Below are positions 29,137 through 36,528 of a stretch of 64,000 nt of DNA, in pieces. Made by a program: the position numbers and the translations under genes. The first letter of the stretch is position 1, and each line of letters starts with the position of its first letter. The DNA is from Thalassomonas actiniarum. GTDB taxonomy: Bacteria; Pseudomonadota; Gammaproteobacteria; Enterobacterales; Alteromonadaceae. The DNA lies in the NCBI RefSeq assembly GCF_000948975.2, contig NZ_CP059735.1, positions 2,852,001 through 2,916,000 of the forward strand. Reading direction: 5' to 3'. Below the pieces are notes generated by a model. The model was given only the letters and a program-made list of their open reading frames with translations. It did no database searches and was not told the DNA's origin.

Positions 29137-29736
29137 ATGAGATTAAGTGATCAGGACATAGAACAACATATTAAAGACGGTAAAATTCAAATTTCGCCGA
29201 TCCCAAGTGCCAGCATGATTTCCGGGGTCAGCGTCGATATTCGTTTGGGCAATGAATTTCGCGTTTTTCAGGATCATACCGCGCCTTATATCGACTTAAG
29301 CGGGCCCAGAGAAGAAATGCAAAAGGCGATGAACTCGGTGATGAGTGAGGAAATCTTTATCCCCGACGGTGAAGCCTTCTTCCTTCATCCCGGTGAACTG
29401 GCACTTGCCGTCACCTACGAGTCGGTGACTTTACCTGATGATATTGTCGGCTGGTTAGACGGCCGCTCTTCTTTGGCGCGTTTGGGACTTATGGTGCATG
29501 TAACCGCACACCGTATCGATCCCGGCTGGTCCGGACAGATCGTACTGGAATTTTATAACAGCGGTAAATTGCCGCTGGCATTAAGACCTAAGATGAAGAT
29601 TGCCGCGCTGAACTTTGAAACCATGTCGTCTAAAGCATTACACCCTTATAACAAGCGTAACGATGCCAAGTACAAGGGACAAATGGGCGCAGTTGCCAGC
29701 CGTATCAGTCAGGATGAGTCTTCAACGGCTGAGTAG
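29137..29736 (+). CDS. dcd: dCTP deaminase
   Basis: Converts dCTP to dUTP for thymidylate synthesis. The 199 residues contain [67 protein letters not shown] (nucleotide site with catalytic Glu) and the C-terminal [12 protein letters not shown]. Length matches the trimeric gammaproteobacterial enzyme. It lies 56 bp downstream of mrp and ends at a strong intrinsic terminator. Confidence 0.97.
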   Translation: MRLSDQDIEQHIKDGKIQISPIPSASMISGVSVDIRLGNEFRVFQDHTAPYIDLSGPREEMQKAMNSVMSEEIFIPDGEAFFLHPGELALAVTYESVTLPDDIVGWLDGRSSLARLGLMVHVTAHRIDPGWSGQIVLEFYNSGKLPLALRPKMKIAALNFETMSSKALHPYNKRNDAKYKGQMGAVASRISQDESSTAE

Positions 29737-29800
29737 TCCTCAACGGCTGAGTAGCCTTTAACGCCACAATAGCCGGCGATGGCAAAATAAAATGTGTAAG

Positions 29801-29832
29801 TAAAAAGAGCCGGCTTTGACCGGCTCTTTTTA
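29801..29832 (+). terminator. intrinsic terminator of dcd
   Basis: AGAGCCGG and CCGGCTCT form a perfect 8-bp stem around CTTTGA, followed by a T run, 70 bp after the dcd stop. The A run on the left side could let it also work on the minus strand for yvcK. Confidence 0.88.
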
Positions 29833-30034
29833 TTTACAAGGATGTAAAGTATGTCATGGGTTCATGGATGAACAGGAATGACGATTTACAAGGATGTAAA
29901 GTATGTCATGGGTTCAGGATGAACAGGAATGACGATTTACAAGGATGTAAAGTATGTCATGGGTTCAGGATGAACAGGAATGACGATTTACAAGGATGTA
30001 AAGTATGTCATGGGTTCAGGATGAACAGGCATGA
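29833..30034 (+). repeat. four tandem 51-bp units of GGA-loop hairpins (CsrA-site-like array)
   Basis: Units start at 29833 (52 bp, one extra base), 29885, 29936 and 29987 (last one incomplete). Each + strand unit has the hairpin TTTACA-AGGA-TGTAAA and a second, GTCAT-gg-GTTCA-GGA-TGAAC-agga-ATGAC. In RNA form the first contains UUACAAGGAUGU, matching the known CsrA SELEX consensus RUACARGGAUGU at 11 of 12 positions, with GGA in the loop and ACA/UGU in the stem as required. There are 11 GGA motifs, 8 of them in loops. It resembles the CsrB/RsmZ sponge layout. No good promoter or end terminator is visible, so it may instead be an intergenic hairpin repeat or read-through tail of dcd. Confidence 0.6.
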
Positions 30035-30039
30035 TAGAT

Positions 30040-30957
30040 TTACCTCTGAGCTGTTTTAAGCCGGGTTGTTTCCGGCAACTGGCTGACACACTCTATCAAC
30101 GCCGCCACCAGCTTTTCCTTATCGTGATGATGGGGCACGGCATCACAGGTCAGATCCCGGTAAATCATATTCACCCGGGGAGAGTGTACTTCCTTATCCT
30201 GGCAAATTACGGTATCTATCGGCAAACAGCCGACATTTGCTTCTATCCAGTCCAGCTTATCCGGCAATGACAAGGCTGCCGCCGGACTTTTCTCGGCGAC
30301 AATATTTTCGATAAAAACACTGTGGCCGCGCCTTTTGCACAGGGCATTGGCGATATCACGTACCAGCAGCGGCGGGATCACGCTGGTCAGGAAGCTGCCG
30401 GGACCGAGAATGATCAAATCGGCATTTTCAATGGCTTCAATACACTGAGGCAGGGATTTTACCAAAGGCGCCAGCATCAGGTTTTTCGGCATGATCGGCA
30501 TTTCGTCCACCGAGAGTTCGCCGACACGGCACCGTCTCTGGGGATAAAAGGCCATTAAATCCGTCGGGGTTTCCGACATAGGAAATACCTGGGTTTTAAC
30601 CCTGAGCAGACGACGCACCAGTTTAATAGAGTCTAACGGGCGAGACTGCACCTGGTCGAGACCGTATAAAATCAGATTACCCAGATTATGACCACCCAGT
30701 TCATCCTGGCCGTCAAAACGATAGTTAAAGAGTTGGTTGCCGACAGAGTCATGCTCTACCAGTTGGGTCAGGCAGTTGCGCAAATCGCCCCAGGCGATGG
30801 AACTGCTGCGTTTTCTTAAGCGCCCGGTGGAACCGCCGTTATCAGTGGTGGCGACTATACCTGTAAGTTGATCCCTCATAAACGAAAGTGTCGATAGCAC
30901 CCGACCTAATCCATGGCCTCCGCCAATGGCGACAATATTTAGCTTGTTTAGCTGCAT
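30040..30957 (-). CDS. yvcK: YvcK/CofD-like gluconeogenesis factor
   Basis: A 305-residue protein of the YvcK family (UDP-sugar-binding relatives of the CofD transferase). The glycine-rich IGGGHGLGRVLSTLS at the N terminus, TDNGGSTGRLR, WGDLRNCL, GHNLGNLIL and GPGSFLTSVIPPLLV are typical. In Bacillus the homologue is needed for growth on gluconeogenic carbon; its role in proteobacteria is less clear. It converges on dcd, with the 51-bp repeat array between the two 3' ends. Confidence 0.9.
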   Translation of the reverse strand: MQLNKLNIVAIGGGHGLGRVLSTLSFMRDQLTGIVATTDNGGSTGRLRKRSSSIAWGDLRNCLTQLVEHDSVGNQLFNYRFDGQDELGGHNLGNLILYGLDQVQSRPLDSIKLVRRLLRVKTQVFPMSETPTDLMAFYPQRRCRVGELSVDEMPIMPKNLMLAPLVKSLPQCIEAIENADLIILGPGSFLTSVIPPLLVRDIANALCKRRGHSVFIENIVAEKSPAAALSLPDKLDWIEANVGCLPIDTVICQDKEVHSPRVNMIYRDLTCDAVPHHHDKEKLVAALIECVSQLPETTRLKTAQR

Positions 30958-31572
30958 ATAATAGTTGTTACGTGCTCAATGAGGTTATTTAACCTGTCAA
31001 TAATAAGAGTCAACCTTACCTGTAACCGTTATAAAAATAAAGCAAAGAACCCTTACACCGGATTACACCATATTACATGGCGAGAATTTGCGCATGAACT
31101 GATGTTTTATTGCCTAAACAGGATTTCAAGCAAGTTAACCCGTTTTAAAAACCCTATATAAGAACTAAAAGTATAGCTGCTTACCATTGAAAACAACTTT
31201 GCCCTGTTCAGGAGCAAAGATTGATGAAGTTGCGGCTATAGGGCAGGGCAGTATCGATAACTATGAATGCTTGTTCGCTATGATATTTGTTTGCTAATAA
31301 GAGTAGGGGATTTAAAAACAAGGTTAAATAAGTTAAAAATGAAGGGCTTAGTATTGTCATTTCAAGAGTAGTTGTCTTTGTTTTATTTTCATCTTGCTTA
31401 AAAGCGGCCATAAACAGGGGGTTTTACTAAGGAGACAAGGTAAATCCTGTAAGGGTGAGTATAAAAATCATACACATAAGCGCTTGATTATACAAAAAAT
31501 AATCAAGATGCTTCTTAACTGAGCACTCGAACCAAAAGTTTGATATTTTTACCTGTTTTTTTTAAATAAGTG
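30958..31572. other. AT-rich intergenic region upstream of the tRNA array
   Basis: No credible gene. The one structural feature is a 9-bp inverted repeat, CTTGATTAT (31483-31491) and ATAATCAAG (31499-31507), 66 bp upstream of the tRNA promoter; its role is unknown. The yvcK promoter should lie at the left end. Confidence 0.4.
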
Positions 31573-31601
31573 TTGACACCAAGCAGGCCTCTGCTTAGAA
31601 T
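31573..31601 (+). promoter_or_regulatory. strong sigma70 promoter of the tRNA array
   Basis: TTGACA (31573-31578) and TAGAAT (31596-31601) are separated by exactly 17 bp. The bases just after the -10 box are GC-rich (GCGCCTCG), the discriminator type associated with stringent control of stable RNA promoters. The first tRNA begins 49 bp downstream. Confidence 0.85.
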
Positions 31602-31650
31602 GCGCCTCGTTTTCAGCAAGTACTAGGTCTACTTGCTAACGAGGAAACAC

Positions 31651-31726
31651 GGGGCTATAGCTCAGCTGGGAGAGCGCTTCGCTGGCAGCGAAGAGGTCTG
31701 CGGTTCGATCCCGCATAGCTCCACCA
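31651..31726 (+). tRNA. tRNA-Ala (GGC)
   Basis: First of 12 tRNAs. 76 nt with encoded CCA; acceptor GGGGCTA/TAGCTCC, anticodon loop CTGGCAG closed by CTTCG/CGAAG. Confidence 0.97.
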
Positions 31727-31772
31727 TCTTATCTTTATTGGTAAGGTGTTTAGATTTAAAAGTGTCATCTGT

Positions 31773-31848
31773 GTCCCTATCGTCTAGAGGCCTAGGACAC
31801 CGCCCTTTCACGGCGGTAACAGGGGTTCGAATCCCCTTAGGGATGCCA
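31773..31848 (+). tRNA. tRNA-Glu (TTC), copy 1
   Basis: 76 nt with encoded CCA; anticodon loop CTTTCAC between CCGCC and GGCGG. The T arm AGGGG/CCCCT and acceptor GTCCCTA/TAGGGAT are intact. Confidence 0.97.
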
Positions 31849-31885
31849 ACTTTTAAATCAAAACGAGTACGCATTGAATAGCTGT

Positions 31886-31961
31886 GTCCCTATCGTCTAG
31901 AGGCCTAGGACACCGCCCTTTCACGGCGGTAACAGGGGTTCGAATCCCCTTAGGGATGCCA
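31886..31961 (+). tRNA. tRNA-Glu (TTC), copy 2
   Basis: Identical in sequence to copy 1, with encoded CCA. The spacer from copy 1 is 37 bp. Confidence 0.97.
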
Positions 31962-32000
31962 CTCGTTTAACAGTTTGAAAATTAGTTTGATTGTCACTAT

Positions 32001-32076
32001 GTCCCTATCGTCTAGAGGCCTAGGACACCGCCCTTTCACGGCGGTAACAGGGGTTCGAATCCCCTTAGGGATGCCA
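32001..32076 (+). tRNA. tRNA-Glu (TTC), copy 3
   Basis: Identical to copy 1. The flanking spacers are unrelated to each other, so selection or gene conversion acts on the tRNA itself. Confidence 0.97.
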
Positions 32077-32106
32077 ATCAAATTAATCAAAATTTAATGG
32101 TTCTAT

Positions 32107-32182
32107 GTCCCTATCGTCTAGAGGCCTAGGACACCGCCCTTTCACGGCGGTAACAGGGGTTCGAATCCCCTTAGGGATGCCA
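32107..32182 (+). tRNA. tRNA-Glu (TTC), copy 4
   Basis: Identical to copy 1, with encoded CCA; it lies 30 bp after copy 3. Confidence 0.97.
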
Positions 32183-32237
32183 CCATTAAATTTAGGATTG
32201 CTCTTCTGGCACAAGGGTAATTTGACACAAGTTTTGT

Positions 32238-32313
32238 GTCCCTATCGTCTAGAGGCCTAGGACACCGCCCTTTCACGGCGGTAACAGGGGTTCGAATCCC
32301 CTTAGGGATGCCA
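32238..32313 (+). tRNA. tRNA-Glu (TTC), copy 5
   Basis: Identical to copy 1, with encoded CCA; it precedes the second tRNA-Ala. Confidence 0.97.
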
Positions 32314-32381
32314 ATATTGCCGGCATCGATTGAAAACCGATGCACATGCTTCAAAGAATGAAGCATCACCGTAAGGATTAC

Positions 32382-32457
32382 GGGGCTATAGCTCAGCTGG
32401 GAGAGCGCTTCGCTGGCAGCGAAGAGGTCTGCGGTTCGATCCCGCATAGCTCCACCA
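32382..32457 (+). tRNA. tRNA-Ala (GGC), copy 2
   Basis: Identical to the first tRNA-Ala. From here on Ala and Glu genes alternate. Confidence 0.97.
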
Positions 32458-32518
32458 TATTCTGGTTGTTGATGGTGTTAATCATTGATAACGAGTGTAG
32501 TAAATTGAATTGTCTTAT

Positions 32519-32594
32519 GTCCCTATCGTCTAGAGGCCTAGGACACCGCCCTTTCACGGCGGTAACAGGGGTTCGAATCCCCTTAGGGATGCCA
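32519..32594 (+). tRNA. tRNA-Glu (TTC), copy 6
   Basis: Identical to copy 1, with encoded CCA. Confidence 0.97.
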
Positions 32595-32641
32595 ATTCAA
32601 TTTATATCCAACGCGGTTAACCTGACTCAATGAAGAGATTC

Positions 32642-32717
32642 GGGGCCATAGCTCAGCTGGGAGAGCGCTTCGCTGGCAGCGAAGAGGTCTGCGGTTCGAT
32701 CCCGCATGGCTCCACCA
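32642..32717 (+). tRNA. tRNA-Ala (GGC), copy 3, acceptor variant
   Basis: Differs from the other Ala copies only by a paired change in the acceptor stem, GGGGCCA/TGGCTCC instead of GGGGCTA/TAGCTCC. A U-A pair has become C-G, so folding is kept. Confidence 0.97.
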
Positions 32718-32780
32718 TATTCTGTTTAATGCTGTTTGATAAAGTCAGCGTTAAGTAGTCTTAAAGTTAAATTGTCTTAT

Positions 32781-32856
32781 GTCCCTATCGTCTAGAGGCC
32801 TAGGACACCGCCCTTTCACGGCGGTAACAGGGGTTCGAATCCCCTTAGGGATGCCA
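32781..32856 (+). tRNA. tRNA-Glu (TTC), copy 7
   Basis: Identical to copy 1, with encoded CCA. Confidence 0.97.
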
Positions 32857-32900
32857 ATTTAACTTAATATTCATTCAGTAAGTATCGAATTGAAAAATTC

Positions 32901-32976
32901 GGGGCTATAGCTCAGCTGGGAGAGCGCTTCGCTGGCAGCGAAGAGGTCTGCGGTTCGATCCCGCATAGCTCCACCA
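32901..32976 (+). tRNA. tRNA-Ala (GGC), copy 4
   Basis: Identical to the first tRNA-Ala, with encoded CCA. Confidence 0.97.
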
Positions 32977-33026
32977 TATTCTGTTTGTTGCCTTGGCGGC
33001 AAATAGTCTATAGTAAATTGTCATAT

Positions 33027-33102
33027 GTCCCTATCGTCTAGAGGCCTAGGACACCGCCCTTTCACGGCGGTAACAGGGGTTCGAATCCCCTTAGGGATGC
33101 CA
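33027..33102 (+). tRNA. tRNA-Glu (TTC), copy 8
   Basis: Last complete tRNA of the array, identical to copy 1. A terminator hairpin begins 14 bp after its CCA. Its 3' flank is the sequence that has been copied into the tandem 142-bp repeats. Confidence 0.97.
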
Positions 33103-33116
33103 ATTTACATAAATCA

Positions 33117-33138
33117 ACCGACGCAAGTCGGTTTTTTT
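33117..33138 (+). terminator. intrinsic terminator of the tRNA operon
   Basis: ACCGAC-GCAA-GTCGGT followed by a run of Ts, directly after the last full tRNA. The same hairpin recurs at 33259-33280, 33401-33422 and 33543-33564 in the downstream repeats; the two middle copies have the T run interrupted as TTTTGTT. Confidence 0.88.
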
Positions 33139-33170
33139 ATGCCTGAAATTTGACTTTGTTGTTATTGATT

Positions 33171-33244
33171 AACCCTTAAGGACACCGCCCGCAGCTCCTT
33201 AGCCAGGCACGGTAACAGGGGTTCGAATCCCCTTAGGGATGCCA
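33171..33244 (+). pseudogene. tRNA-Glu-like pseudogene, repeat unit 1
   Basis: The 3' half (CGGTAACAGGGG, T arm, acceptor strand TAGGGAT, GCCA) equals tRNA-Glu. The 5' half is remodelled: acceptor 5' strand AACCCTT still pairs at five or six positions, the D stem is lost, and the anticodon loop is replaced by GCAGCTCCTTAGCCAGGCA. A new 6-bp inverted repeat, TAAGGA and TCCTTA, spans the D/anticodon region. Confidence 0.75.
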
Positions 33245-33312
33245 ATTTACATAAATCAACCGACGCAAGTCGGTTTTGTTATGCCTGAAATTTGACTTTG
33301 TTGTTATTGATT

Positions 33313-33386
33313 AACCCTTAAGGACACCGCCCGCAGCTCCTTAGCCAGGCACGGTAACAGGGGTTCGAATCCCCTTAGGGATGCCA
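33313..33386 (+). pseudogene. tRNA-Glu-like pseudogene, repeat unit 2
   Basis: Same 74-nt remodelled segment as in unit 1, with intact T arm and CCA end. Confidence 0.75.
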
Positions 33387-33454
33387 ATTTACATAAATCA
33401 ACCGACGCAAGTCGGTTTTGTTATGCCTGAAATTTGACTTTGTTGTTATTGATT

Positions 33455-33528
33455 AACCCTTAAGGACACCGCCCGCAGCTCCTTAGCCAGGCACGGTAAC
33501 AGGGGGTCGAATCCCCTTAGGGATGCCA
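33455..33528 (+). pseudogene. tRNA-Glu-like pseudogene, repeat unit 3
   Basis: Same as units 1 and 2 except that the T loop reads GGTCGA instead of GTTCGA, changing the invariant T54. This suggests that no function depends on the T loop of this copy. Confidence 0.75.
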
Positions 33529-33580
33529 ATTTACATAAATCAACCGACGCAAGTCGGTTTTTTTATGCCTGAAATTTGAT

Positions 33581-34008
33581 TTTTCTGCCTGCTGTTTTTC
33601 TGAACGTGAAAACACCTTATATAGCTTGCCATTAAATTTTTGCCTGCCCAGCTTTGCTTACTACTTTTACCGTCATGTTATTTGGCACCAGGCCTAAAAA
33701 TTTAGCTTCCTCTCCCTGCTAACAGACTAATTGGCCCTTCTTAATCACTTCCCTTGCCTTATTCTAAATATACTTTAGCGGTAATTTTTTACTCATTCAG
33801 GTGAGATAGCTTTCTATTTAAGCGCACTTGCATAGGTGAATTGACAACGGCCTTTGGTTTTTACTTTTCCACCGTAACAGCTGTTGTCGCTGGAAATTGC
33901 AAATGTACTCGCGATAAAACCGCGAAAACCGATTGAGAAACAAACAAAGCAGCAAGATACCACGGGCATTAAACCTACAAACAATATGTGTAAAGAGGAA
34001 GTTTGAAT
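33581..34008. other. intergenic region with no recognised gene
   Basis: About 430 bp of AT-rich sequence between the tRNA-derived repeats and the secreted hydrolase. No convincing reading frame or hairpin was seen. The hydrolase promoter presumably lies at the right end. Confidence 0.4.
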
Positions 34009-35625
34009 ATGAATTTATTAAAAACCACTTTAGTCTCAGCCATCTTTTTGATACCAAGCAGCCAAATCATGGCGGGTGTTGATTCCGACTTTAAGGAAAA
34101 ACCCCATGAGCGCTTCACCGTTTATACCGGCGACGGCAATTATAAACAGGCCTATCACTGGGTTTTTAACGAAAACGGGCAGGGGCCGGCGGTCACTATT
34201 TTTCTCAATCATGGCTCTGGCGGAGAGTGGTACGATGAAATAGATACCGAATTTGGCGTTTGCGGGCCTGATTATATTAATGGCAATGGCGATTTTACCG
34301 GCACGTTATATGACGGCTTATGTGAGGTTGACGGCAATGGTGATGAAGTGATGCTGGCAGACTTTACCGTCAGCAATGTACCGGTAGGGCCTTTGCTTGA
34401 AGATTTTATGCTGAAAAAAATTGTCGGCAGTACCGCTTTTGCCGCCTGGTATTGGCAAGATGCTTTTGCGCAATTTGACTCTCCGGTACATATTTTTATG
34501 GTCGGGCGTTACAACATAGTCAAAGATGCCGCTCATTTGGATAATGCCCTTTACTGGCTAAATCTCACCGATGAAAACAGCGTGACCCGGGATACAAACC
34601 CACCGTATAACTTTGATGGCTATGGTGTATCCGATATCGACGGCGACTTACGTCCCATGCATGCAGCACCTGACATTGCAGGATTCGATAATGTATTCCT
34701 TTATAAAGCGGTCAAAGAGCAATATCCCAATATATCCTTGAACAATATCATTATTGAGGGGCGCTCTAACGGCGGCTCAGCGATGATAGCCCTGGCTGCC
34801 GATCATCATATATGGCCGCAGAATACCCGGGAATTTTGGGGACGTAACCTACCGGCGCCAAACGAGCAACCACAGCCAGATCCGGATCCGGTTATTATCC
34901 CGGCGCTAACCCTGAATGACATTGTCAATAATCCACAATATGCCGATGCCTTCAATGCCATGTTGGCAAACATCAGCGCAGCAGATTTAGACGCCAGACT
35001 AAACAATGGCGAGTCACTTAATTTGTACAGCAACCATATGGTGGTCAATGGCACTGCGGGTGAACAAGCCAATGTAGAGGAGCCTGAGGTGAACCCCAAT
35101 GGAAATTTCTCAGTCGAGACTTACCATGCAGATCTCGCGGCTTTTATTGGTGGCAATTTTTATGACGATGTAAAAATGATCCACTCATTTTATCCCGGCT
35201 GCCAACTAGACGGCACCATGGAAAAAGACGATAGCTTGCAGCAAGGTGTGGTAGCAGACGACGGCGACAATGCCAACGGTTATAAAGTGGCGATTAAAAC
35301 CATGTTCAGTTTTGGTGATGAAGATTCCCTCTATAAAGCTGAGTGTGATGACCGTGTAAATGAAGGGGCGGTGCAAACCGATGTTGCCGGTACCTTTGCG
35401 GCTTCAACAATCACCGATGGTTCGGTATCTGTCATTGGCGAGCTTTTCTCACCCGCGCAACATGGTTTCGATTACAAGGATGTAGAAACCAATCAACCAG
35501 GTGATACACAAAACGAACAAGACCGGGCGGCGGAGTCTCGCCGGGCCATTGAACGTGTGATCAATCAGGCGATTGCCGAGTTAGGGCTCAATGGCAGTTA
35601 CGCCTTGCCGGATAATTTGAATTAA
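34009..35625 (+). CDS. secreted alpha/beta-hydrolase-like protein
   Basis: A 538-residue exported protein with signal peptide LLKTTLVSAIFLIPSSQIMAG. TIFLNHGSGGEWYDE resembles an oxyanion strand, and IIEGRSNGGSAM is a nucleophile elbow (G-R-S-N-G) with Ser at residue 253. FGDEDSLYKAECDD and SPAQHGFDY could supply the acidic residue and His. A Pro-rich, acidic insertion (EQPQPDPDPVI) follows the Ser motif. An esterase or depolymerase is plausible; I do not recognise a specific family. The start at 34009 follows GAGGAA by eight bases; a TTG at 34003 is less likely. Confidence 0.7.
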   Translation: MNLLKTTLVSAIFLIPSSQIMAGVDSDFKEKPHERFTVYTGDGNYKQAYHWVFNENGQGPAVTIFLNHGSGGEWYDEIDTEFGVCGPDYINGNGDFTGTLYDGLCEVDGNGDEVMLADFTVSNVPVGPLLEDFMLKKIVGSTAFAAWYWQDAFAQFDSPVHIFMVGRYNIVKDAAHLDNALYWLNLTDENSVTRDTNPPYNFDGYGVSDIDGDLRPMHAAPDIAGFDNVFLYKAVKEQYPNISLNNIIIEGRSNGGSAMIALAADHHIWPQNTREFWGRNLPAPNEQPQPDPDPVIIPALTLNDIVNNPQYADAFNAMLANISAADLDARLNNGESLNLYSNHMVVNGTAGEQANVEEPEVNPNGNFSVETYHADLAAFIGGNFYDDVKMIHSFYPGCQLDGTMEKDDSLQQGVVADDGDNANGYKVAIKTMFSFGDEDSLYKAECDDRVNEGAVQTDVAGTFAASTITDGSVSVIGELFSPAQHGFDYKDVETNQPGDTQNEQDRAAESRRAIERVINQAIAELGLNGSYALPDNLN

Positions 35626-35985
35626 CCAAGCAGGATAGAGCAGGCCGGTGATCCGACACTAAGGGCAGCGTAAGCATGCCGATAAGAAACCGGACAACGG
35701 CCTGAATTAATTTATGTCCGTTGTTTTATAACGGTGAACTCTCTTGTTTGAGGTTTAGTCGTGATATGCAAGTCATGTTGAGTGTTATTGTCGTGACGTT
35801 AACTCAATGTTTTTTATAGTATTGAATTCTTCGTACAGTAAGTTATACAGTATCTGTAATTAAGCGCAATATTAAATGTAACCATACCCGGATTTATCCC
35901 GCTTTTTCTACTATAAACACAGGGTGAAACATTAACCACAGGAGGTATATCAAGCGAAGCTATTTACTAGCCATAGCTAAAATAG
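35626..35985. other. intergenic region with weak hairpin
   Basis: ACAACGG (35694-35700) and CCGTTGT (35718-35724) followed by TTTATAA may terminate the hydrolase gene. The rest is AT-rich and shows nothing definite before the 15-bp repeats. Confidence 0.35.
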
Positions 35986-36090
35986 CTGATTAATAAATAG
36001 TTAACTAATAAATAGTTAACTAATAAATAGTTAACTAATAAATAGTTAACTAATAAATAGTTAACTAATAAATAGCTGACTAATAAACAG
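35986..36090. repeat. seven 15-bp direct repeats upstream of symE-like gene
   Basis: Five perfect units TTAACTAATAAATAG (36001-36075) are flanked by two degenerate ones, CTGATTAATAAATAG (35986-36000) and CTGACTAATAAACAG (36076-36090). Each junction makes GTTAAC. The array ends 80 bp before the start codon. It could be an iteron-like protein-binding array or a slippage-prone promoter spacer; no function is known. Confidence 0.9.
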
Positions 36091-36170
36091 CGAATAAACA
36101 CAAGCGCTACCCCTGAGTGCTCAAACACCCAGAGATAGCTAACCTAAACGAACTTGATAAGGAGTCCGTC

Positions 36171-36440
36171 ATGGCTGAATATCATCATACGCCAGAGACT
36201 TGTCCGGCAAAAGTAAAATATCCCCGCCACCGCCAGTTAACCGTACAGGAAACCATTTGCGACTCGGCCGTGAAAATCCGCGGCACCGGCATTAACTATG
36301 TGCCTGTTAATGTTGAACCTTGTATTGTGCTCAGGGGAAAATGGCTGAAAAAGGCCGGTTTTGCTATCGGGCAAAAAGTCACTTTGATCATTAATCCGGA
36401 TGAAGTGATGATTACCCCTAAGCTATCCGCCAAAAATTAA
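36171..36440 (+). CDS. SymE-like toxin family protein
   Basis: An 89-residue protein whose C-terminal half matches the SymE (AbrB-like) fold: VPVNVEPCIVLRGKWLKKAGFAIGQKVTLIINPDEVMITPK. In Escherichia coli SymE is an SOS-induced toxin repressed by the antisense RNA SymR; an equivalent antisense RNA could overlap the start here but cannot be proven by eye. ATG 36171 follows AAGGAG by five bases and beats a GTG at 36117. It stands alone between the repeat array and a hairpin. Confidence 0.75.
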   Translation: MAEYHHTPETCPAKVKYPRHRQLTVQETICDSAVKIRGTGINYVPVNVEPCIVLRGKWLKKAGFAIGQKVTLIINPDEVMITPKLSAKN

Positions 36441-36500
36441 ACTTGTTTAATACAGGCTACACAGGAAAAAGAGACTGATCCTAAGCAATAACAGGCTAAG

Positions 36501-36528
36501 CAACTGTGCCTGTTGGCAGGCGCAGTTG
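36501..36528 (+). terminator. hairpin after symE-like gene
   Basis: CAACTGTGCCTG and CAGGCGCAGTTG pair over 12 positions with one G-T wobble around TTGG, 60 bp after the stop codon, followed by TATTATATT. Confidence 0.6.

Larger units (their letters stand above)
33103..33567 (+). repeat. tandem 142-bp repeat carrying terminator and tRNA-Glu remnant
   Basis: Three units with an exact 142-bp period (33103-33244, 33245-33386, 33387-33528) plus a partial fourth to about 33567. Each unit holds the terminator hairpin, 32-33 bp of spacer and a 74-nt tRNA-Glu-like segment ending in CCA. Units are almost identical, so the expansion is recent. The likely origin is duplication of the 3' part and flank of tRNA-Glu copy 8. 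Confidence 0.9.

Noticed and set aside
29856-30059. Open frame of 67 codons with a 17-residue repeat containing CxxC
   Set aside because: It arises because the hairpin unit is 51 bp, a multiple of three. There is no proper ribosome site at its start, and the paired stems explain the sequence better than a coding role.
30979-31411. Two short open frames (one per strand) upstream of the tRNA array
   Set aside because: AT-rich, low-complexity translations without ribosome sites or recognisable motifs.
31633-32633. Open frames on both strands across the tRNA genes
   Set aside because: They follow repeated tRNA sequence and give the same peptides from each copy; the tRNA folds are complete.
33103-33567. 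CRISPR array
   Set aside because: The 142-bp units are contiguous and contain no variable spacers; they are derived from tRNA-Glu and its terminator. The 51-bp and 15-bp arrays likewise lack spacers, and there are no cas genes.
31651-33567. Integrative element attachment site at the tRNA array
   Set aside because: tRNA 3' ends are repeated, as in att duplications, but no integrase, excisionase or foreign cargo lies between copies; simple tandem duplication suffices.
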